Shown here in pieces: positions 55,001-63,200 of a stretch of DNA of 64,000 nucleotides; position 1 is the stretch's first letter, and every line of letters starts with the position of its first letter. This DNA is from Tritrichomonas musculus. Lineage: Eukaryota; Parabasalia; Tritrichomonadida; Tritrichomonadidae. The notes under the pieces were generated by a model. It was not told where the DNA came from and made no database searches. It was given only the letters and a program-made list of their open reading frames with translations. The translations under genes and the position numbers were made by a program. Location: contig JAPFFF010000007.1 of the NCBI GenBank assembly GCA_039105265.1, positions 2,790,001 through 2,854,000 on the forward strand, read 5' to 3'.

Positions 55001-56847
55001 CACCATGCCCATCTGGATGCATGAAATGCAATGGAACTGAATGTTATGAATGCTTCCCAGGATACATGCGAAATGACCAAGGACATTGCGAAAAATGCGC
55101 TAATCAATGCAAAGGCTGTGATGGAACAATATTCCAATGCACAGAATGCGCTGATGGATACCATGAAACTGGATGGGATGCAAATCGTTATTCTATCTGC
55201 CAAGAATGTATTGGTAACTGCAAGACATGCGATGAATCTTTGACAAAATGCACATCATGCTATGATCACTTTTATTTGACATCTTGGGGCGAATGCGAAG
55301 AATGCGAATCACCTTGCGATAATTGTGTTGACTCTCCAAACAAATGCCTTTCTTGCCTTGAAGGATTCGTATTAAATTCAAACAATCAATGCTTAAGATG
55401 CGAATCTCCATGCCTTACATGTGAAAGTACATCTACACAATGCACATCATGCGTCACTGGATATTATTTAGAGCTGTCCACTCATACATGCAAGCTTTGC
55501 CATGAAAATTGCGCTCAATGCACTGGTCCAAGTGATGCTGAATGCCAGACATGCAAAGATGGATATCTTCGTGAATACGGAACATGTGCCAAATGCCACG
55601 AAACTTGCAAGACTTGCTCTAGACCTAATACATATAATTATTGCTCATCTTGCTACGATGGATTTTATAAATCAAGTGATTGGGCATGCTTGGCATGTTC
55701 AGAAGGATGCAATCAATGCACTGGCTTGGATAATTGCGCCAAATGTAAAGATGGATACTACATGAACAGCCAAGGAACAGGATGCCTTCGTTGCCATGAA
55801 TCATGCGGACAATGCGATGGACCAAGCACAATTTGCAAACGTTGCCATGAAAACTACTTACAGAATGTCGATGGTACTTGCACACGCTGCAGCGGAAATT
55901 GCTTGTCATGCTCTGGAACAACAGAAACATGCACATCATGCAGCAGTGGCTTCTTCTTATCAGGAACCACATGCCAAAAGTGTGATAGCACATGCGAATC
56001 ATGCAATGTTTCAAGCACAAATTGCGTCTCGTGTCCAAGTGGCAAATTCTTATACAACGGACAATGTATCTCATCTTGCGTAAACCTTGGAGAAGGATAC
56101 GGAACACCAGATGGCAAAATTTGTGAAAAATGCAATCTTGATCATTGCTTATCATATGATGAAGCTTGCCAATGCCTTAAATGCGCCGAAGGTTTTTATG
56201 TCATTTCTGATCCAGTTACATTGATTGAAATTTGTATCCCTTGCGAAGTTCACGGATGCGTTTCTTGCAATGCTGATGGACTTGGATGCAATAGATGCGG
56301 AGAAGGATTCGAATTGATTGATGGAAAATGCATCGGTGCAGAAACACCAGTATCACCAACATCATCAACAACAACATCTTCATCAGGCAATCATTCACCA
56401 ACTAAAGTACCACCTTCATCATCATCATCATCATCTTCATCTACATCTGGAGAGGTTCAGCCATCAATTACTCTCGATGTAAATGAAACTTACACAGCAG
56501 GAGCAACAGATGAAAATGGTGGAAATAGTGAAAACAATTCAAATAGCAAGAACAAATCAAAGCAGGCCGGACTCATTGCTGGTGTTGTTGTCGCAGTTGT
56601 TGCTGTAATTGCTGCAATCGTAGTCGTTGTCATTCTTCTCATTCGTCGTAGAAATAACAATCCAGTTGCAATTAGAACAGACGACGTCTCTGGAGAAATG
56701 GCCCAAGAATCAAATAACGACAGCTTCAGAGGAAATTCAAATAACGATTTCAATTCAACTGACAATCCAATATTCGCTGCTAACACTTCTGAAAACCAAG
56801 TTATCGAAGATCCATTCATTAATGATTTTGAAGAAGGAAGAATGTAA
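49018..56847 (+). CDS. Giant furin-like cysteine-rich type I membrane protein
   Basis: The first ATG (49018) gives 2609 residues; the open frame begins 18 nt earlier only at a TTG. That Met starts a clear signal peptide (SLNSKFLIISLLIYLIPSINA). From residue ~24 to ~2440 the ectodomain is an almost unbroken series of furin-like cysteine-rich repeats of about 40-50 residues, of the form CxxCxxxCxxC...CxxCxxGYYL. It then has a Ser/Thr-rich stalk with a poly-Ser microsatellite (56415-56441), one transmembrane helix (~2518-2545, AGLIAGVVVAVVAVIAAI) and RRR as stop-transfer. The cytosolic tail is about 65 residues and contains EDPFINDF, a DPF motif of the AP-2-binding type. Similar proteins, comparable to Giardia variant surface proteins and their relatives, coat trichomonads and may mediate adhesion or shielding. 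Specific function is unknown. A large internal duplication is described under findings. Confidence 0.9.
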   Translation: MPYSLNSKFLIISLLIYLIPSINASCGRYGCTEFDNTGACTECKEGYSLNSYGECCQCHSTCKTCVPSSRLYPDDCLSCYDGFVLGEIDYDGGSYCYRCSLSNCAVCETLTKCKSCKDGYYLSNGQCIQCYENCKTCRGTSSSDCTGCYDGYYLFSPDSGSKKYCQRCEDNCLQCTDENGCQECAEGFYKDSNKHCQSCYESCLHCTGPEETQCLECKDGYYYYGGRCRECDPNCKTCDGVRNKCTSCHDGYYKDSGNLCKPCSANCKECSSSDYCLQCQDGYYLDPNYNDVCNQCPESKNCKTCRNEGSRNNPSIYCFDCRDGVFIAQSFSDGTKRCGPCPDNCSQCSSEDTCTLCHNGFYEQNGNCVQCKEGCAICPTPNTCTTCYPGYYPNGSGGCSRCQEGCIDCTSSTTCTNCQSDGYYLDQNTHSCKQCDPSCKTCKDNTNACIECSEGYTFNQLNRCISCSENCAICNLNTCLECKSKYYLTSSGTCEPCHESCNECDGPNQNNCVNCPDGFYYHPNSKVCIKCDSSCETCTSGGNTNCIKCANGYFNNSYYTKPSYNRDYKCDPCEYGCLSCSSDVTCTQCKDGFQLTNGDCQKCKAGCKSCQDNVNQCDSCIDGYYLEHGEGNQINCNSCPSNCKKCSTNSNGRLTCNECFDGYYLEGGTCGKCNLPCATCSSPDKCTSCINGHLFDGIGSCSARCDSNCASCEYTSSNCLTCAAGYGIKDGLCIACPAGCKACSHSSTSSVCTECIDHYYKGIDDTTCSKCDEACGNCHGSNHLYCYNCAEGYYESYYYFSSNDYKCEICTLPNCKICKGNCPANGGNCEMQCAKCKDGYRLMPSGECQKCHESCKDCDGPNENDCVECYEGYYVAETGKCTQCDSSCLTCDGSSGSCTSCPSGKYLQDGRCFSCDSSCESCQVGMPSSCTKCASGKYLYNNKCYSSCDQIGPDYGLNSNLECVKCNLSNCVEYDEACQCLKCEAGYYVVSDPITLIEICLPCNIDNCGECTSNDENVVCTKCSDGYYLYTDPNTQSVSCAPCDENCKTCSETACIECNEGFYVDSNGQCAKCKSPCIACSGSTGSTCTKCSDGFYAHNGECSACQSPCATCSDSATHCLSCINGTYLNGNSCDACPTNCDECTGVSSCTKCSTGFILSDGVCISCDPSCLTCEGTTTHCTSCAEGQYLASDSKCYACDSSCKTCGTRPNDCTSCPDGQYPSYGRCYNCHQTCKTCTGSYNWQCTSCYDGFYYSNEGNYDKYCKKCTTPNCARCEISETTNQQVCLKCLDGYYMSNGVCTKCHDSCAKCTGPGSSGCEPYSCAPHYYYYSSSYWSYCSSCSSSCGNCSSYSTCTSCDEGYYLDGTTCKKCESSCKSCTGAGKCETCPDGYYLNSINTCSKCSTNNCKKCDASTCAECMDGFFLDNQGQCNTRCDSSCLTCEGTASHCSSCPIGTYLHQTNYVCVNCTSGCANCYSESSYGSPTCTECKKGYYKSGSYCYQCRNNCDECSEYSSCASCKPGYFASATSSGNECLRCSNNCERCSSATYCTQCVEGMYADDNGVCQQCSSTCKTCSGPGSNQCQTCIDGFYKPSGSQYCAQCPSGCAECNSQGVCTKCKDHYYQGPNGNCIRCDESCGKCEGNSNNCVTCRSGYYFYGEECRPCDPNCKECSGARNLCTECHDGEYINDRKFCVACADNCKKCTGSSIEECSECADGYRLRNNECIACSPQCATCNSNDYCLTCADKYYVSYESSSYVTCSSCPLNCKSCASSTVCSQCDDGYYLDSNYKCQACNVQCATCTDFNTCNSCNKGYHSSSEDSHICIECPTPGCELCNRDGVCYDCLDGYYFIAENSTCSPCHPSCGSCHDGSDSCDACAVGYYDVGAKKCHQCNRNCKTCSLSPGNCTSCGEGFFLNTETSTCFACHSSCKQCNGPDVDDCINCANGFYFSEYEKQCLACNEACKTCDNTPYANDCFECADGYYPSRYWDYDLTYTCSPCPSGCMKCNGTECYECFPGYMRNDQGHCEKCANQCKGCDGTIFQCTECADGYHETGWDANRYSICQECIGNCKTCDESLTKCTSCYDHFYLTSWGECEECESPCDNCVDSPNKCLSCLEGFVLNSNNQCLRCESPCLTCESTSTQCTSCVTGYYLELSTHTCKLCHENCAQCTGPSDAECQTCKDGYLREYGTCAKCHETCKTCSRPNTYNYCSSCYDGFYKSSDWACLACSEGCNQCTGLDNCAKCKDGYYMNSQGTGCLRCHESCGQCDGPSTICKRCHENYLQNVDGTCTRCSGNCLSCSGTTETCTSCSSGFFLSGTTCQKCDSTCESCNVSSTNCVSCPSGKFLYNGQCISSCVNLGEGYGTPDGKICEKCNLDHCLSYDEACQCLKCAEGFYVISDPVTLIEICIPCEVHGCVSCNADGLGCNRCGEGFELIDGKCIGAETPVSPTSSTTTSSSGNHSPTKVPPSSSSSSSSSTSGEVQPSITLDVNETYTAGATDENGGNSENNSNSKNKSKQAGLIAGVVVAVVAVIAAIVVVVILLIRRRNNNPVAIRTDDVSGEMAQESNNDSFRGNSNNDFNSTDNPIFAANTSENQVIEDPFINDFEEGRM
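56415..56441. repeat. TCA/TCT microsatellite encoding poly-Ser
   Basis: A run of serine codons (mostly TCA, with TCT) in the stalk of the cysteine-rich protein. Copy-number change would alter stalk length without breaking the frame. Confidence 0.7.
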
Positions 56848-57256
56848 AAAATCATTAAAAAAAAAAAAAAAAAAAAATACCAAAATAATAAAAAAACAAA
56901 TTAATTAAAAAAAAAAAAGAACAAAACTTAATCGGGAAATTCCAAACAATTATTGTATCCTAAAAATTTGGTAAATGTCGAATACCAAAATCCCAATTAG
57001 CAAATCAAGATATCATGATCAATCGGATTAAAATGCGGATCTAAAAAGAGAATTGCTAATAAAGAGTGGATAAAATAAATGATTCCAAGGAATTTTGTAG
57101 AAAAAATAATATATTCTTAATAAAAAATAAAATAAATATTTTTCTTCTTTTTGTCGAATAAACTTGTTTTTTTTGTTATTGATCATTTTAATAACGAATG
57201 AAATAAAAACAGATTGAACTTTTTACATTACGGAAGATCAATTTGAAATTCTATTT
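56848..57256. other. Convergent intergenic spacer
   Basis: A 409-bp A-rich region between the 3' ends of the cysteine-rich and ankyrin genes, with A runs near 56,859-56,877 and 56,907-56,919. Nothing else is recognised. Confidence 0.6.
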
Positions 57257-60200
57257 TTATTTATGACTTCTCTTTCTCTTTGATCGATGATGAACTGGTT
57301 TTTGCAAAATATTGGCCAATTCTTCTTCTTGAGAACTAATTTGCATATTCAATTGTGATTGCACTGCAGCCGACATTTGCATCATCTGGAGCCATGGCTG
57401 CTGTTGATCAAACATATATCCTCCATACTGCTGACTCTGATAGTTGTACAAGTTTTGATCATAAACTGGCTGAAAAACAACTGGATTTTGAACAAAATAA
57501 GTAGGCTGAAAATTGAATGCATTTTGATCGTCAATACCAAACAAATCATTTCTACTAATTTTGTTTTGTTTTCTTCTTTTCCTTTTAGAATGAGTGCTTG
57601 AAATCTGCTTTTCTTCTTCTTGTAAAGGAACTGCTTCATTTTCACAAGATTCAGCTTCTTTCTCATCGCTTCCAGTTGACTCGACTTCGTCTGCTTTCAT
57701 TGAAGATTGAAGCTGGAAATTTTGGGCCGATTCAGCCTGGCCAAATAACAAGGACTGACTTACGCCTGCACCACAAGATGAAAGTGGTTTCTCACTGGGA
57801 TGATCAGCATCATTTAAAGCAGCTCGATCGGCAGCTCGGCTGATTTTCCCTTGGCCTCCAGACAGCCAAGTGGCGGCTGTGTGGCGAGTTGTAGCATTTT
57901 CGGATGCATCGCTGCTATTGAGTGCACTCCAGTACATGACATTGCCATTGGAGTCTGAATTATCAGAAACAGGACGATTAGACGCTGACGAATCAGATGC
58001 AGGAACTGTGGACGCAAAACTCCATGAATTACGGTTGTGCACATCGCTGCTACTAGATTTACGTGAACTCGTTTCATTTATTTTAGAATCCGATTCACCA
58101 GCAGCGAATGGATTGGATGATAGATTAGGCGCAGCAGCGAATGGATTGGATACTGACGAATCAGATGCAGGAACTGTGGACGCAGAATTCCATGAATTAC
58201 GGTTGTGCACATCGCTGCTACTAGATTTACTTGAACTTGCTTCTTTTATTTTAGAATCCGATTCACCAGCAGCGAATGAACTAGATAACAAAGACGGATT
58301 TACGCCTGCACCACAAGATGAAAGTGGCTTCTCATTGGGATGATCAACATCGCTTGAAACATCTGGATCGGCAGCTTGACTGATTTTTCCTTGGAATCCA
58401 GACAGCCAAATTGCGGCTGTGCTGCGAGTTTTGGCATTTTCGGATGCATCGCTGTTACAGAGTGCGCTCCAGCAATTTGAATTATCAGCAACAGGACGAT
58501 TAGGCACTGACAAATCAGATGCAGGAACTGTGGACGCTAAATCACATGGATTATGGCCTTTCACATCGCTGCTACCAGACTTACTTGAACTCGTTTCATT
58601 TATTTTAGAATCTGATTCACCTGCAGCGAATGGATTGACAGATGGCAGATTAGAAGCTGCAGAGAATGGATTGACAGATGGCAGATTAGATGCTGCAGAG
58701 AATGGATTGACAGATGGCAGATTAGATGCTGCAGCGAATGGATTGACAGATGGCAGATTAGATGCTGCAGAGAATGGATTGACAGATGGTAGATTAGATG
58801 CTGCAGAGAATGGATTGACAGATGGTAGATTAGATGCTGCAGAGAATGGATTGACAGATGGCAGATTAGATGCTGCAGAGAATGGATTGACAGATGGCAG
58901 ATTAGATGCTGCAGCGAATGAATTGACAGATGGTAGATTAGATGCTGCAGCGAATGAATTGACAGATGGTAGATTAGATGCTGCAGCGAATGGATTGACA
59001 GATGGTAGATTAGATGCTGCAGAGAATGAATTGACAGATGGTAGATTAGATGCTGCAGCGAATGGATTGACAGATGGTAGATTAGATGCTGCAGCGAATG
59101 GATTGACAGATGGTAGATTAGATGCTGCAGCGAATGGATTGACAGATGGTAGATTAGATGCTGCAGCGAATGAATTGGATATAGATGAGTGGAAAATTGA
59201 AGATGATAAAAGCGGGCTTTTATACAACCTATCCAAATACTCATCTTTGTTCTTTATTTGCTCATCATTTTTAGGAGTACCAAAAGCGATATTGATTGCG
59301 TCCAGTCCCTCATTATTTCGCTTACGGTAATCCAAGTCATCACACTTGAACAAGAGTCCAATATTGTTTGCCTTACAATGCCTACAAGCTTCCATCAAAG
59401 GAGTTTCACCCAAATCATTTGTCACGTTAACATCGATCAACTTTCTTTTAAGTAACTCACTTAAGATTGCAGTATCGTAACTTCTTGCTGCCAAATGAAG
59501 ATATGTTTCATTTTTGGTCTGAGATTGAGCCAAAGAAGCAGATTTATTTTGAATTTTCACTGAATAATCAATTTTATTTGATTTAACTAATGCAATAAAA
59601 TAATCAAATGAAGGCATTTTAATTGCATACTCAAGTGGATAAATTCCATTTTTATCAGGCATGTTAGGATCAGCTCCATTTTCCAAGAAAAATTGCACCA
59701 ATTCTTTCACATTTACAATTGAAGGTGAAATTGAAGTAAACAATGATTTTCCATTTGGTAACAATTTATTTAAATCAATTGAATGCCTATTCTTTTGATC
59801 AATTTCATATATTTTTTTCATTGTTTCAATTGGAACAACTTTATGATTATTTTCAAGCCTCATATCAAAGACAAAAGAATCAATAAACAACTTATTAAAA
59901 TCAATGCCATCAAATTTAACGTTAGGATGAGATAAAATATCATTAAATATATTTGGACAATCATGCAGAAAAGCAAAAAGTAAAAGTCTTTCACCTTTTT
60001 CATTTTTACAATTAATTTCATCATCAACAACTTTTAACAATTTCTTGAAAATTTCTTCTCGTTTAGATATTATTGAATTGAATAGAGCTGGTTCTATTAA
60101 TGATTTCTTTTTATCAAAGCTTGGATGATTTAGAATCAGTTCAACCAATTCTATATCATTACTACTTATTGCTTTTATCAATTTAGTTTCATTAGGAACT

Positions 60201-63200
60201 GGTTGATAATTTACATCAACAAATTTTGATTTAATTAAATGCTTGGCAGTTTCATTTGATGAAATAAAGAACAAGTTATTTAGATCATTTTCTTTTGGAT
60301 CAAGTTTTTCATTGTTGATTAAAAGATCAATTATTTCAATGTTTTGATTTTCAGTAGCAACAAACAATGCTGTTTGATTCATATAATTCTTAGCGTTTAT
60401 TTTGGTCATTGGATGATTAATAAGAAGCTCAAAGATCTCTTTATAGCCTTTACTGGCTGCTTCAATGAGTGGAGTGTTGCCATTGAATGGTAAATAAAGA
60501 TTTAAATCAATGCCTTCTAAATTGAGAAGCGCTTTGACAATATCGATATCTCCATTAGAACATGCTACAGTAAGAAATGTGCCTTTTTTATTAATATAGT
60601 TGGGATTGATGTTTTTAATTCTAATTATTTGATTGAAGATATTTTTGACCTTTTTATATTGCTCATTATTATATTCAATTGTCTTTTGCTCTTTATTTCT
60701 ATATTTTGTTTCATTGCTATTAGCAGAATCTTTCAAGCTATTCCAAGGATTGTCATCATTATTATCATCCAAATTATTGTCATTATCATTTTTATTACTA
60801 AATCCAGTCCAATGATTGAAATTATTTTTATTTTTATTATCATTTCTATTATTAACTCCAGCCCAAGGATTGAGTTTATTTTTATTATTATTGTTGTTGC
60901 CGTTGCTGCTGCTACTTTTATCACTGCAATTCCAAAAATTGTTATTATTGCCTTTGAGCTTTTTATTTATACAACGAGCTAATTTATCAAATAAATCTAA
61001 CAAAGTTCCAAGAACAACATGAACTTCACTTGGATTGATCTGGACATCATCGCTATAAAAGTCGACAATCATTTCCACTAAGTCTGGATTTAGTGTTGAT
61101 ACAGCAATTTGAAGAGGTGTTCTACGATCCTTATCATACAAATTTGGATCAATTCCAGGAACAGAAAGAAGACGTTTAAATATGTTTACTTCTTGCTTTT
61201 TAGCAGCGATGTTTAAAACAGTTCCTTCAGGAGAAATCATGTTTACAAATGACGGATCGCTGCAATGCTCCAATATAGCATTAACTATGCCAATATCAGG
61301 CACTTTAACTGCTTCTACCAGACAGTTCTGTAATGGGGCATCTTCTTTTAATAGCAAGACAACAAGTTCTTTATTTTTACTCTTGATTGCGGGTATCAAA
61401 AACATTTGCACGAAATGACTTTTCATCGCGGGGCTACAATTATCAATTATCAATTTGAATATATCAGCAGATACTGAAGATAATTCATCAATTTTGTTAA
61501 TGAAAAAATCAAATTTGATTGGCAACTTGTTATCAATTAGATACTTGCATATCTCATATGATTTGCCAAGTGCAGCATTGATGAAAGAATTAGAATAATC
61601 ATTCATTGCATTTTGGGAAAAATGATCGTCATTTCTGCGAATGACATTTTTATTTTTATTGGCTACACTTTTTGATCTGTTTCTGAGATAATCTCTATAG
61701 AAAAGGCTTGAATTAAAATCGATTCCATTTACTTCATCATTGTTACTCTCGCTATTCGTTTTATTTCGATAATAATTAAAGTAATAATTTAAATTTGAAC
61801 TAAAACTATTGTTTAAATTATCATTTCTTTTATTGATTGATTTATCATTTCCTTTATTGTTTGATTTATCATTTCCTTTATTGATTGATTTATCATTTCC
61901 TTTATTGTTTGATTTATCATTTCCTTTATTGAAAGATGAAGATGGTTGAGATGTATCTGTTGATTTTGATTCATCTTTTTTCTTTGATTCTTTCTCTTTA
62001 TTTTCAATGATTATTTTAACAATACTTTTTACAATTTCAAACTTACATTGCATGCAAGCGCTTGGCATAATACTGACACTCCAATCGATCTCTTCGCACA
62101 TTGAAGGACATGCAATTTTAATCTGTTCCAATAGATATAAAAAGAGGTCATTTTTACTCTTATCGATGGCATAATTTAGAATTGTTTGAACAGTATTAAT
62201 ATCAAGTTGATAATTCTCTTTCAAAAGAGTGTCGAAGAAGTAATGAACAATGCTTATGTAATCATACATAACTGCATATTTAAGTGATGATGAAAGACAT
62301 GAATTACTCAATTGTGAACAACACAATTTAAAGATTGAAAGATTACCGAATAGAACAGATTTAACATCAGAATCTAAGCAATTTTGTAAATCATCTGAAT
62401 TCACCATTTTTTGAATGATTTTTAAAATGAATTTTGAAAGCCTATAAAACCCATATTCAGTCGTTGTTTGAATCATATTTGGCATTCCAAATTCATTGAA
62501 TCCTTTGTCAATCAGAGCAATGAAAGAGTGAATATTTCCACTTGACAAAGAAGTCAAAATCATTTTATTCAAAACTCTTTTATCCAAGTTATTTTTACTA
62601 AATATTTTTTCAAGAAGCCAATCAAACAAATCATTTTTATGCATTTTAATAGTAACAATAATCGAATCAATTTTATAATCATCATTACTTATACAGACAT
62701 TAAAAATATTATTAGTATTATTATTTTGCTTCTTTTGTTCATTTTGGTAAATTTCATCAATGTTTTGTTGATCAACAATTTTAATGATTTCAACGTTTCC
62801 ACCACTGATTGCGTCCACAAACAAATCAGAATTGACTTTAAAATGATTCAGCAAGAAATATTTGAAACATTTAATTGATCCATGAATTGCTGATGCATTC
62901 AAAAAGTTCCTTGTGTCAAAAAATATATTGAAAGGAACCAAATCTTCTTTATTCTTGACTTGGTTCTTCGCAATCAATGCTTGCAAAGTGTCAACGTCAT
63001 CGTGAATCAAAGCTTTAATCATTTCGTTGTCTGATTCACCATTATCCAACATTTCTCTATATTTGTCAATTTTATCTGGCAAGTATTGATTAAAGAATGC
63101 ATTGTCATATTCTCTATAATCATTCTTAAGCGTGTCATGATAATTAGATCCCAATTCAATGATTTCTGGGAGGAACCAATTATAAATATAAAAAGTTTTA

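Noticed and set aside
49319-56135. Many overlapping frames of 60-176 codons on both strands across the cysteine-rich gene
   Set aside because: They are shadows created by the repeated TGC/CAA-rich codon pattern. None has an independent domain, and all overlap a clear long gene.
58623-59180. CRISPR-like array
   Set aside because: The 36-bp units are head-to-tail with no unique spacers and encode a protein repeat in frame.
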